In this document: positions 1-8,135 of the stretch, piece by piece
Layout of the letters: the number at the start of each line of letters is the position of its first letter
How positions within the stretch are numbered: position 1 is the stretch's first letter
Origin: Paraburkholderia panacisoli
GTDB taxonomy: Bacteria > Pseudomonadota > Gammaproteobacteria > Burkholderiales > Burkholderiaceae
Assembly (NCBI RefSeq): GCF_008369935.1
Contig: NZ_VTUZ01000002.1
Span: 62,001 to 126,000 of the forward strand
DNA: 64,000 nt
Reading direction: 5' to 3'
Program-made: the position numbers and the translations under genes
The notes under the pieces: generated by a model
Told to the model about the DNA's origin: nothing
The model's input: only the letters and a program-made list of their open reading frames with translations
Database searches by the model: none

Positions 1-239
1 TCCAGTTGTTTCAGCTCCGCGTTTTTCTTCTCCCGCGCCTGCTTGCGCGCGGCCTTGCGCTCGGCCTTCGTGGTGGCTGCCGGTTTCGACGCGGCCATCG
101 CGTTGGCCGCATCCGCATCAGCGCCGGCCGGCCCGCCGCCCGCGCCGCCGGTTTGCGCGAACGCCGGCGCGGCGCACGCCACACTGAGCACCAACGATGC
201 CAGCAACACAGCCCGTTTCTTTGCAGGTGAAGACGTCAT
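1..239 (-). CDS. Secreted small basic protein, C-terminus cut by window edge
   Basis: The visible N-terminal 79 residues begin with a typical signal peptide (basic MTSSPAKKR start, a hydrophobic stretch, then a likely cleavage after AFAQ). A Gly/Ala-rich segment and a Lys/Arg/Glu-rich segment follow. The ATG at 239 has GGAG a few bases upstream, which fixes the start. The gene runs off the left edge, so length and function are unknown. I do not recognise the family; small secreted proteins of this composition are common in Burkholderiaceae. Confidence 0.6.
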   Translation of the reverse strand, partial: MTSSPAKKRAVLLASLVLSVACAAPAFAQTGGAGGGPAGADADAANAMAASKPAATTKAERKAARKQAREKKNAELKQL

Positions 240-362
240 GTTTTCTCCAGTCGGATTGGCGAATCGTTGGCTTTGCGGTTCCCAGCAAAGCCGGCGATAG
301 GAACCACGAATATAGCCGACCGAAGCGCCCGCGCAAAACGCCGTGATCCGCCAGCGCACGGC

Positions 363-1295
363 CTAGGTGGCGCGAATCGGGGCCGTCGGCGAACCGCCGC
401 CGCGCAAATAAGTGTCGACCTGGCCTTCGATCCACTGCGCGAAATGCGCCTGCCCGGCATTGAGCGTGTCGCGCTGCTGCCACACAAGCCAGTACGGATA
501 GCGGTACGGCACGCGGATGTCGGTAATCTGCACCAGCGTCCGTTGGGCCAATGCATGCGCGACCAGACTGCGCCGTTCGAGCGCGACGCCCTGCCCGAGC
601 AAAACCGCGCCGATCACGATGTTCGAGTCGTTCGCCGACAGCACCACTGCGTCGGCGGCGGGCGCGGCGACCTGCGCCGCCTGACACCAGTCGGTCCACG
701 GCGCGTCGGGGCTGGAGATCAGCGGACAGGCGAACACGTCTGCAGCAGTCACCGGCAAGCGGCCATTCGGCCCGAGCGCGAAATGCGGCGCCGCGACCAC
801 CACCATGTCGTCATCGAACAGCTTTTGTTGCGCGACGTCGGGCCAATGCCCCTGCCCCATGCGGATGCCGATATCGCTCATGCCCTGGCGAAAATCCTCG
901 ACCTGCAGACTGGTCACGAGACGCACCCGGTAGTACGGATGCGCGTCGCGAAAGCTCGCCAGGCGCGGCACCAGCCAGTGCTGCGCGAACGACGGCACCG
1001 TCGAGATCACCAGTTCGCTGTCGTCGGGGCGCGCCTGCGCGCGGCGCGTCGCCTGCGTGATGTCGCGCAGCGCCGCGCGGATGTCGAGCGCGTACAGCCG
1101 CCCTTCCTCGGTAAGCCGCAGTCCGCGCGCCTCGCGGATAAAGAGCGCGACGCCCATCGCATCTTCGAGCACCTTGATCTGCTGGCTCACCGCCGAGTGG
1201 GTCACATGCAATTCGCGCGCGGCCTGGGTGACGCCGCCCAGCCGGGCGACGGCCTCGAAGCAGCGCAGCGCAGTCAAAGGCGGGATCGGTTTCAT
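363..1295 (-). CDS. LysR-type transcriptional regulator (GcvA-like)
   Basis: This is a 310-residue LysR regulator. Residues 5-65 form the winged helix-turn-helix (ALRCFEAVARLGGVTQAARE, then the recognition helix with SAVSQQIKVLE). The rest is the periplasmic-binding-protein-like effector domain (LVISTVPSFAQHWLVPRL). The start at 1295 is chosen because homologues of the GcvA subgroup begin just before the helix-turn-helix; an upstream in-frame extension of 44 codons lacks family character. It is divergent from a glutathione S-transferase gene, which it probably controls. The effector is unknown. Confidence 0.88.
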   Translation of the reverse strand: MKPIPPLTALRCFEAVARLGGVTQAARELHVTHSAVSQQIKVLEDAMGVALFIREARGLRLTEEGRLYALDIRAALRDITQATRRAQARPDDSELVISTVPSFAQHWLVPRLASFRDAHPYYRVRLVTSLQVEDFRQGMSDIGIRMGQGHWPDVAQQKLFDDDMVVVAAPHFALGPNGRLPVTAADVFACPLISSPDAPWTDWCQAAQVAAPAADAVVLSANDSNIVIGAVLLGQGVALERRSLVAHALAQRTLVQITDIRVPYRYPYWLVWQQRDTLNAGQAHFAQWIEGQVDTYLRGGGSPTAPIRAT

Positions 1296-1297
1296 GT

Positions 1298-1449
1298 TAG
1301 AAATTCTGACGGAAGTCGTCGGTAATTGTCGCTTTTTTTGGCGCGCCGGGATGCTTAATCTATCGGCTTGCCGCGCTCTCAATTTGCGGCGGCCCGCAAT
1401 CGCCGGGTCCCGTTGGGCCAGCGGCACGCGATGATAGAACTTCTAACGG
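1298..1449. promoter_or_regulatory. Divergent LysR/GST control region with two copies of a palindromic motif
   Basis: The motif TAGAAATTCTGACGG (1298-1312) recurs as TAGAACTTCTAACGG (1435-1449), 13 of 15 bases identical and in the same orientation. Each contains the palindrome AGAA-N-TTCT. One copy abuts the LysR start codon and the other lies just before the GST ribosome-binding site. This layout suits autoregulation plus target control by the LysR protein, but binding is inferred. Confidence 0.45.
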
Positions 1450-1456
1450 GAAAGAG

Positions 1457-2071
1457 ATGAAACTGATCGGAATGCTCGATTCGCCCTACGTGCGGCGAGT
1501 CGCTATCTGCCTCAAATTGCTGAAGCTCGATTTCGAACACGAGTCGATTTCAGTCTTCAGCACCTACGACCAGTTCGCGAAAATCAACCCGGTCGTCAAG
1601 GCGCCGACGCTGATCGCCGACAACGGCCTCACCGTCATGGACTCGACGCTGATTCTCCAGTACCTGGCGACGCTCGCCGGGCCGGAGCAACGGCTATTCC
1701 CCACACGCCCGGACGACGCGCTGCGCGCCGCCCGCCTCACGGGGCTCGCGCTCGCCGCGTGCGAGAAGTCCGTGCAGATCGTCTACGAGCGCAATCTGCG
1801 GCCGGCCGACAAGCAGCATGAGCCGTGGGTCGAGCGCGTGCGCGCGCAATTGCTCGCCGCTTACGCGGAACTCGAACGCGAGCTCGCGACGGCCACGCTG
1901 CCGGCCGGGCAGGACTCGTTCGACGCGACGGACGTGACCGTCGCAGTCGGCTGGCATTTCACGCAGATGATGTTGCCGGAGATTGTCAACAAGGCGGCGC
2001 ACCCGCACTTGCAGGGGTTTTCCGCGTTCGCCGAGGAGCTACCGGTGTTCCGGAGCACGCCGGCGGTGTGA
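1457..2071 (+). CDS. Glutathione S-transferase family protein
   Basis: This is a 204-residue cytosolic GST. The N-terminal thioredoxin-like domain carries SPYVRR (Ser9 is a candidate catalytic residue), the cis-proline segment VKAPTL and the glutathione-contacting MDSTLI motif. The C-terminal all-alpha domain follows from about residue 90. AAAGAG precedes the ATG. It likely conjugates glutathione to an electrophile or acts as a small-molecule isomerase or peroxidase; the substrate cannot be read from sequence. The divergent LysR regulator suggests inducible expression. Confidence 0.85.
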   Translation: MKLIGMLDSPYVRRVAICLKLLKLDFEHESISVFSTYDQFAKINPVVKAPTLIADNGLTVMDSTLILQYLATLAGPEQRLFPTRPDDALRAARLTGLALAACEKSVQIVYERNLRPADKQHEPWVERVRAQLLAAYAELERELATATLPAGQDSFDATDVTVAVGWHFTQMMLPEIVNKAAHPHLQGFSAFAEELPVFRSTPAV

Positions 2072-2101
2072 GCGGACGCGCACGGGGGCCGGGGCGGCCG
2101 A

Positions 2102-5100
2102 TCACGCCGTCTCCAGCTCCCGCGCCACGCCCCCTTGCAGCAACTCGGATATCGCATCCGTCGACAACGGCCTCGCGAAGTAGAACCCTTGCATCTCGTC
2201 GCACGCGCGCGCTTTCAGGAAGTCGAGCTGCGCCGACGTTTCCACGCCTTCCGCGATCACGTTCAGCTTCAGCGAATGCGCGAGCGCGATGATCGCCGAC
2301 GTGATCGTCTCGTCGTCGCCCGACATGCCGATGTCCGCGACGAACGAGCGGTCGATCTTCAGCCGGTCCACCGGGAAGCGCTTCAGATAGCTAAGGCTCG
2401 AATAGCCGGTGCCGAAGTCGTCGATCGCGAGACCGATGCCGAGTGCGTGCAGTTCGTTGAGCATCAACACCGCTTCTTCGGCGTTGCGCATGATGGCGCT
2501 TTCGGTCAGCTCCAGTTCCAGATATTTCGGTTCGAGGCCGGTCTCGGTCAGCACCTGCATCACGAGCTTCGCGATATTGCGCTGCTGGAACACCCGCGCC
2601 GACAGGTTCACCGACACCCGCGTCGGCGGCAAGCCCTCGTCCTGCCAGGCCTTGTTCTGGCGACACGCTTCACGCAACACCCATTCGGACAGCGGGCCGA
2701 TCAGACCGCTCTCCTCCGCCAACGGAATGAACGCCGACGGCAGCACCAACCCGTCTTCCGGATCGCGCCAGCGCACCAGCGCCTCGATGCCGACAATCTG
2801 TCCGCTGAGAATATCCACCTGCGGCTGGTAGTGCAGCAGGAACTCGTTGTCGCGCAACGCGCGACGCAAGCGCCGTTCGAGATTCAGCCGCGCGCCCGCG
2901 CTCGCGTTCATCTCCGGCTGATAGAACTGGAACGTATTGCGGCCCATGTCTTTCGCGCGATACATCGCGAGGTCGGCCTTCTTCATCAGCGTTTCGGCGT
3001 CGTCGCCGTCTTGCGGGAAGAGGCTCGCGCCCATGCTGCAACCCACGTACAGCTCGGTGCCGTCGAGCCACACCGGCTCCGAGATCGACGTGCGCACGCG
3101 CTCCATCCACGCGATCAGCGACTGTTCGTCGACGGTATCGGTCATCACGATCACGAACTCGTCGCCGCCGTGCCGGGCCACCGTGTCGCTGGTGCGCGAG
3201 CAGCGCGCGAGCCGCTCGGCGACCACGCGCAGCAGACGGTCGCCGACGCTATGGCCGAGGCTGTCGTTGACGTTCTTGAAGCCGTCCAGATCGAGAAATA
3301 CGACCGCGACGCCCTTGTGATTGCGTTGCGCGATGACGAGCGCATGTTCCAGCCGGTCGCGCAGCAGGTTGCGGTTCGGCAGGCGCGTGAGGCCGTCGTA
3401 GTTCGCCTGGTATTCGAGCTGTTCCTGGTAGCGGATCAGATCGGTCACGTCATTGATCACGCCGATGTGATGCGTGATCACGCCTTCGGCGTTCGGCACC
3501 GGCGCAATGAACAACTGATTCCAGAACAGCGCGCCGTCCTTGCGATAGTTGCGCACCACCGCGCTCACTTCGCGATTCGCCGCCAGCGCCTGGCGGATCA
3601 GCGCGACGCCCTCCTGGTCGCGGTCGTCGCGTTGCAGCACGCGGCAATCGTGGCCGATCACTTCGGCGGGGTCATAACCGGTGATGCGCATGAACGCGGG
3701 GTTCACGTATTCGATCAGGTTGCCCGTGGGCGACGGCGCGGTGATCAGGATCGCGTTGACGCTCGCGTCGAGCGCGCGGCTTTGCAGACGCAACGCGAGA
3801 TCGGCCCGCTTGCGCTCGGTGATGTCCGTGTACGACCCGAGCACGCCGATTACGCGGCCCTCGCCGTCGGTGAACGGCAGCTTGCTCGTGACCGTGGTGT
3901 GGTGCACGCCGTCGATCACCACGTCGACTTCGAAGTTCATCTTCGGCACGCCGGTGCTCACCACTTCCTTGTCGTGGTCGCTCAGCAGGTCGGCGAACGC
4001 GCGCCACGGCAGGTCGGCGTCGCTCTTGCCCACCACCTGCTCGGGATACGCGAGCCCCGCGTCGCGCGCGAACGCCATGTTGCAGCCGAGGTAGCGAGAG
4101 CTCAGGTCCTTCCAGAAAATGCGCTGCGGAATGTTGTCGATCACCGCTTCGAGCATCTGGTTGGACCGCTGCGCTTCAGCTTCGGCGTTGATCTGGTCGG
4201 TGACGTCGTCGGCCAGCACGAAGAGCGCCGCGCGGCCCACGAAGTTCAGCGGGTGATACGACACGTCGACGCTGATGACTGAACCGTCCTTGCGCCGGTG
4301 ATGCCAGATGCCCGCCATCGTGCGGCCATGCGGGACCGCGCCGGCGCGTTGCAGATACGATTCGAGACGCGCGATCTCGGCATGCGAGCGGATCGCGCGA
4401 ATCGTCATGCCGAGGAATTCGTTTTCCGTGTAGCCGTACTGCTGGATTGCGGCCGTGTTGACGGCGAGAAACCGCAGCGTCTCGCGATCGAAGATATACA
4501 TCGGCACAGGATGGTCGTCGAACAGGCCGCGAAAGCGCTCGTCGTTGCGGCCGAGCGCGCGGACCGTGCGCAGCTTTTCGCGCGCTCTGCTCTCGCGCGC
4601 GCCGAACGTGAAGATCAACAGCATGCTGCCGGTCAGCATCGTTACGATCAACAGGAACATGGCGCGCTGCGTATCGCTCGCCGAGACCGCGAGCGCCCGC
4701 TGCAACGCCTGGTTTTCCTCGCTGCGCAGCGCGGCCAGCGCGTCTTCCACGCGATCGAGTTCGAGACCGAGGCGGGTGTAGGTCGACGCGGCCCAGGCGC
4801 GCGACGCGTTGGGTTCGGCGGCGGTGGCGCTGACGGCCGAGGTCGTGGCCGCGCTTTTCAACAGCGCGTCGTCGATGTCGCGTTGCAGCGCGTGGCTATC
4901 CGCGCTCAGCGTGGCCAGTGCGTCGAGCATGCGCGGCTCGCCGGCGAGTTCCTGATGCAGTTCGCGATCCAGACCGGCGAGCGAAGTCGCCATCGCAGCG
5001 GCTGCGTTGACCGGCACCGGCTCGCCCGATGCCTCGAAACGGCCGAGCGCGGCCAGCGCCCCGTCGAGCGCCAGGTGGTAGCCGTCGATGTGCTGGCGCA

Positions 5101-5239
5101 CGCTCGTCGAACGCAGCATGCGCTCGGCGGCGTCGCGCTGGCCGCAAATCTGCGTGTAGGCGACGAACGCGTTCGCCCCGACCGCGGCAACGACGACCGC
5201 TACGTTGATCAGCAGCCGCTTCGATAAAAAAGGAGTCAT
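2102..5239 (-). CDS. Membrane-anchored PAS/LOV-like-GGDEF-EAL c-di-GMP protein
   Basis: This 1045-residue protein has a transmembrane helix near residues 8-28, a sensor segment of about 165 residues, a second helix near 195-215, then three PAS domains. PAS1 starts near 235, PAS2 near 365 and PAS3 near 490. The diguanylate cyclase domain has an intact GGDEF signature near residue 692, and the phosphodiesterase domain has EALVRW near 819. Both catalytic signatures are intact, so it may make or degrade cyclic di-GMP. PAS3 contains GHDCRVLQ with Cys532 where LOV photoreceptors place the flavin-reactive cysteine, followed by NYRKDG and FWN. The usual LOV Gln near the end is Ile (GVIND). Whether it binds flavin is inference. 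Confidence 0.9.
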   Translation of the reverse strand: MTPFLSKRLLINVAVVVAAVGANAFVAYTQICGQRDAAERMLRSTSVRQHIDGYHLALDGALAALGRFEASGEPVPVNAAAAMATSLAGLDRELHQELAGEPRMLDALATLSADSHALQRDIDDALLKSAATTSAVSATAAEPNASRAWAASTYTRLGLELDRVEDALAALRSEENQALQRALAVSASDTQRAMFLLIVTMLTGSMLLIFTFGARESRAREKLRTVRALGRNDERFRGLFDDHPVPMYIFDRETLRFLAVNTAAIQQYGYTENEFLGMTIRAIRSHAEIARLESYLQRAGAVPHGRTMAGIWHHRRKDGSVISVDVSYHPLNFVGRAALFVLADDVTDQINAEAEAQRSNQMLEAVIDNIPQRIFWKDLSSRYLGCNMAFARDAGLAYPEQVVGKSDADLPWRAFADLLSDHDKEVVSTGVPKMNFEVDVVIDGVHHTTVTSKLPFTDGEGRVIGVLGSYTDITERKRADLALRLQSRALDASVNAILITAPSPTGNLIEYVNPAFMRITGYDPAEVIGHDCRVLQRDDRDQEGVALIRQALAANREVSAVVRNYRKDGALFWNQLFIAPVPNAEGVITHHIGVINDVTDLIRYQEQLEYQANYDGLTRLPNRNLLRDRLEHALVIAQRNHKGVAVVFLDLDGFKNVNDSLGHSVGDRLLRVVAERLARCSRTSDTVARHGGDEFVIVMTDTVDEQSLIAWMERVRTSISEPVWLDGTELYVGCSMGASLFPQDGDDAETLMKKADLAMYRAKDMGRNTFQFYQPEMNASAGARLNLERRLRRALRDNEFLLHYQPQVDILSGQIVGIEALVRWRDPEDGLVLPSAFIPLAEESGLIGPLSEWVLREACRQNKAWQDEGLPPTRVSVNLSARVFQQRNIAKLVMQVLTETGLEPKYLELELTESAIMRNAEEAVLMLNELHALGIGLAIDDFGTGYSSLSYLKRFPVDRLKIDRSFVADIGMSGDDETITSAIIALAHSLKLNVIAEGVETSAQLDFLKARACDEMQGFYFARPLSTDAISELLQGGVARELETA

Positions 5240-5363
5240 GGATTCCGAACGTCAATCGTTCCGAGGGCGGGAGCGCGCGGTCGCTTTCGGTGCGTCGGGC
5301 CGCATCGATGCGAGTCTTTTTACGCGCCAACCTATGGATAACGGCAGCGTTTGGAGCGGGTTG

Positions 5364-5426
5364 AGGGTGGGGAGTGAAAAAAAGCGTAAGGGGTGGGGAT
5401 GGGGGTGCGGTGGTTGCGGTGGGCCT
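5364..5426 (+). other. G-run cluster, possible G-quadruplex
   Basis: The plus strand has five runs of three or more G within about 45 bases (5365-5405) and further short G runs after. It lies 125-190 bp upstream of the GGDEF-EAL start codon, in a gap with no convincing gene. Quadruplex formation is inferred only from the run pattern. Confidence 0.35.
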
Positions 5427-5519
5427 GCGGGCTGCAGGGCTGCGATAGGCGTGGTTAGCGAGCCGCGGGGCGGCGCCATATGTGATCGGTGATCGAGCGC
5501 GCGTGATTTGCCGGAACTC

Positions 5520-5725
5520 ACCGCTGTTTCTGAACTGCTGTATCTACCTGCCGGGACTGGACTGCCTTGCTCACCTGCCGGAACTGAACTGCCGCGCCTG
5601 ACCGGCCGCTATTGGCCGGTCCCATTTGGCCGGCCTTACGTAGCCCCGGCTTTACCTGGCCGCTCTCATCTCGCCGGTCGCACCGGGCCCAAGGCCCTTA
5701 GCCGGCCGCACCTAACCGGCCGCAC
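5520..5725. repeat. Degenerate CCGG-rich short repeats in the 5240-5711 gap
   Basis: Two imperfect copies of CTGCCGGRACTGRACTGCC occur at about 5549-5594. They are followed by many variants of GCGGCCGG/CCGGCCGC. The last repeats run into the 3' end of the neighbouring gene: GTGCGGCCGGTTAG, containing its stop, is duplicated immediately downstream as GTGCGGCCGGCTAAG. The rest of the gap from 5240 holds only the G-rich tract; I see no gene in it. Confidence 0.5.
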
Positions 5726-6188
5726 CAAACTCCTTCATCGCCGGCACGAAGTCGTGACTCACCTCCGGCTTGCGCGACAGCTTGGCGAGCACGTAGCGCT
5801 TGAACGGCGCAAGCTCGGCCCAGTGGGCCACGCTCGGCGTGGCGAGCCCCGCCAGCCCCGCGTGACGCGCGACGCCGTCCGGCACGCTATCCGTGCAACG
5901 CCAGGCCGGCGCCTCCTCGGGCGTGAACCACTCCGGTTCGATATTCGCGTGGGTGCGCAGCATTTCGAACAGCGCGTGATCGAAATTCGGCTCGATCTCC
6001 GCGTCTTCCTCGACCGGGAAGCGCGCCAGCAGCTTGCGGTCTTCGAGCGGCAGCAACTGCCACTGCGCGAGCGTGATGCGCAGCCCGAAGCGGTCGAGGT
6101 TAAAGCGCACCGACATCGGGATATAGGTGAAATTCTCCGAAGACTCGACCTCGAAGTTGAACAGAAGCGGTGCTTCGTTGAGTCCCAT
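5712..6188 (-). CDS. Nitrate-reductase-associated protein family
   Basis: This 158-residue soluble protein matches, by recognition, the nitrate reductase associated protein family (NFEVESSENFTYIPMSVRFN, then LDRFGLRITLAQW). Its biochemical role is not established. An AGGAGGAG sequence sits about 8 bases before the ATG, giving a firm start. It is divergent from fdhD, whose product matures molybdenum-dependent formate dehydrogenases, so both may serve molybdoenzymes. The 3' end merges into a degenerate repeat tract. Confidence 0.75.
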   Translation of the reverse strand: MGLNEAPLLFNFEVESSENFTYIPMSVRFNLDRFGLRITLAQWQLLPLEDRKLLARFPVEEDAEIEPNFDHALFEMLRTHANIEPEWFTPEEAPAWRCTDSVPDGVARHAGLAGLATPSVAHWAELAPFKRYVLAKLSRKPEVSHDFVPAMKEFGAAG

Positions 6189-6357
6189 GACAGTGCTCCT
6201 CCTGATGGCGGACAGCGTGCGAGCGCAGCTTGAGGTATTTTAGAACCTTATTTGCGCAACGGCGGCATGGCTGGGCAGCGCCGCAAGCCGCGCAGCCGCG
6301 TGGGCCCCTGCTCATGCCAGTGGCCACCCTCGCGCGGCATCAAAGGAGGAAAGCAGC

Positions 6358-7197
6358 TTGAACGAACAGGAAACAGCCGGACAGCCGGGCGCGGTGGAGC
6401 GCCAGGTGCACCGGCATCGCGGCGCGGCGGTCGAAACCGTCACCGATCATGTCGGTCAGGAGTGGCCGGTCGCGCTTGTCTTCAACGGTATTTCGCACGC
6501 GGTGATGATGTGCACGCCGCGCGATCTCGAAGCGTTCGCGGTCGGATTCGCGATTTCGGAAGGGATCGTCGAGCGCGGCAGCGACATTCAGGATATCGAG
6601 GTCGAGCTGCATGACGACGACGAATTGCCGCACGCCGAAGTGCAACTGCAGGTGGTGCAACAGGCGTTCGTCGCGCTGAAGGACAAGCGCCGCGCGCTGG
6701 CCGGGCGGACCGGCTGCGGCGTCTGCGGAATCGAAAGCATTGATCTGCTCGATCTGAAGCCGGAGCGGGTGCCCGACACCGGCTTTCTGCAACGGCTCGC
6801 GCCGGATGCGATCGCGCGCGCCGCCCGCGAACTGCCCGGGCACCAGGCGCTAACGCGGCTGACGGGCGGCCTGCACGCAGCCGCATGGTGCGACGCGGCG
6901 GGCGCGATCCGTTACGCGTTCGAGGATGTCGGCCGTCACAATGCGCTCGACAAGCTGATCGGCCAGCTGGTGCTCGATCGCGCGGATACCCGCGACGGCT
7001 TCGTGTTTCTGTCGAGCCGTGCGAGCTACGAGCTAGTGCGCAAGGCCGCGCGCGTCGATGTGCCGATGGTCGCCACGATTTCCGCGCCGTCGTCGCTGGC
7101 GATTGCGATTGCCCGCAAGGCGGGCGTGCGGCTCGTCAGCTTCTGCCGCGAAGGCAGCTACGTCGACTACGACACGTTGCAGCCAGAGCGGACTTGA
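6358..7197 (+). CDS. fdhD: Formate dehydrogenase accessory sulfurtransferase FdhD
   Basis: This 279-residue FdhD carries the family's conserved GRTGCGVCG motif, whose CxxC cysteines transfer sulfur from IscS to the molybdenum cofactor of formate dehydrogenase. The N-terminal region (NGISHAVMMCTPRDLEAFAV) and the C-terminal DVGRHNALDKL and FLSSRASYELV segments are also typical. Translation starts at a TTG; AAAGGAGG lies 9-10 bases upstream, so the TTG is well supported. No formate dehydrogenase gene is present in this window. Confidence 0.93.
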   Translation: MNEQETAGQPGAVERQVHRHRGAAVETVTDHVGQEWPVALVFNGISHAVMMCTPRDLEAFAVGFAISEGIVERGSDIQDIEVELHDDDELPHAEVQLQVVQQAFVALKDKRRALAGRTGCGVCGIESIDLLDLKPERVPDTGFLQRLAPDAIARAARELPGHQALTRLTGGLHAAAWCDAAGAIRYAFEDVGRHNALDKLIGQLVLDRADTRDGFVFLSSRASYELVRKAARVDVPMVATISAPSSLAIAIARKAGVRLVSFCREGSYVDYDTLQPERT

Positions 7198-7250
7198 GCG
7201 AATGAAGCGTGACGGCGGTTCCCGGTGCCTCGCCGCCTGGAGGGGGCGCA

Positions 7251-8015
7251 TCAGTCGAACTGCCTGAAGTCCGGCTTACGCTTCTCGAAGAACGCCTTGA
7301 ACGCCTCGCGCGCTTCCGGCGCGAGCAGCATCTTGCCGAAGTGCACCGCTTCGTCCGTCATCTGCGTTTGCAGTTCCTGGTGGCTGGCGTGCTTCATCAA
7401 ACTCTTCGTCACGCGCAACGACGACGCCGGCAGCGCAGCCAGCTTCGCGGCCTGCGCGGCCGCGAACGCATCGACTTCGGCGGCCGGCAGCACGCGATTC
7501 ACGAAACCCATGCGGTGCGCTTCGGCCGCGTCGAACGCCTCGCCGAGCAGCAGCTTTTCCGCCGCTGCCTGATAGCCACCCACGCGCTGCAACAGCAGAC
7601 TCGACGCCGCTTCCGGACACAGCCCGAGTTGCGTGAACGGCAACGAAAAGCTCGCGTTATCGGCCGCATAGACCAGATCGCAATGCAGCAGCAAGGTCGT
7701 GCCGATGCCCACCGCCGGTCCCGCCACCGACGCCACCACCGGCTTCTCCGCCGAGCTGATCGCGCGCAGGAACTGGAACACCGGCGCGTTCTCGCCCATC
7801 GGCGGCGTCTTCATGAAATCTTCGAGATCGTTGCCGGCGCTGAAGATGCCCGCGCTGCCGCGAATCAGGATGGCGCGCACCGACGTGTCGCCGTGCGCCT
7901 GGACCAGTGCGTCGGCCATCGACTGATACATCGCGGCCGTAATCGCGTTCTTCTTGCCGGGCCGGTTGAAGGCAATCGTCAGCACGCCATCGGCGCGTTC
8001 GACCAGAATATCCAT
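7251..8015 (-). CDS. Enoyl-CoA hydratase/isomerase family protein
   Basis: This 254-residue crotonase-fold protein has the CoA-binding segments GKKNAIT and SAGNDLEDF and the oxyanion-hole region VAGPAVGIGTTLLLHCDLVY. It probably hydrates or isomerises enoyl-CoA in beta-oxidation. Two ATGs lie close together; AAGGAG overlaps the upstream one but sits 6 bases before the ATG at 8015, so MDILVERADG is the likely N-terminus. It ends the fatty-acid cluster, but a terminator separates it from the thiolase gene, so it may have its own promoter. It converges with fdhD. Confidence 0.88.
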   Translation of the reverse strand: MDILVERADGVLTIAFNRPGKKNAITAAMYQSMADALVQAHGDTSVRAILIRGSAGIFSAGNDLEDFMKTPPMGENAPVFQFLRAISSAEKPVVASVAGPAVGIGTTLLLHCDLVYAADNASFSLPFTQLGLCPEAASSLLLQRVGGYQAAAEKLLLGEAFDAAEAHRMGFVNRVLPAAEVDAFAAAQAAKLAALPASSLRVTKSLMKHASHQELQTQMTDEAVHFGKMLLAPEAREAFKAFFEKRKPDFRQFD

Positions 8016-8052
8016 CGTCATCTCCTTCATCTCGTGCTGTTGCTGAGAACGT

Positions 8053-8089
8053 AAAAATGGTTCGCAAGCCTGACGGCCTGCGAACCATT
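8053..8089 (-). terminator. Rho-independent terminator after the thiolase gene
   Basis: An 11-bp perfect stem, AATGGTTCGCA with TGCGAACCATT, encloses a 12-base loop that can pair further. On the minus strand it ends in a run of T. It lies about 45 bp after the thiolase stop and before the enoyl-CoA hydratase start. Confidence 0.75.
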
Positions 8090-8135
8090 CTGCGGTCGTC
8101 AAGGAATCACTGCGGGAATCACCGTGTGAACTGGT

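Noticed and set aside
5252..5521. Minus-strand frame of 89 codons upstream of the GGDEF-EAL gene
   Set aside because: Pro/His-rich low-complexity sequence arising from the G-rich tract; no ribosome-binding site.
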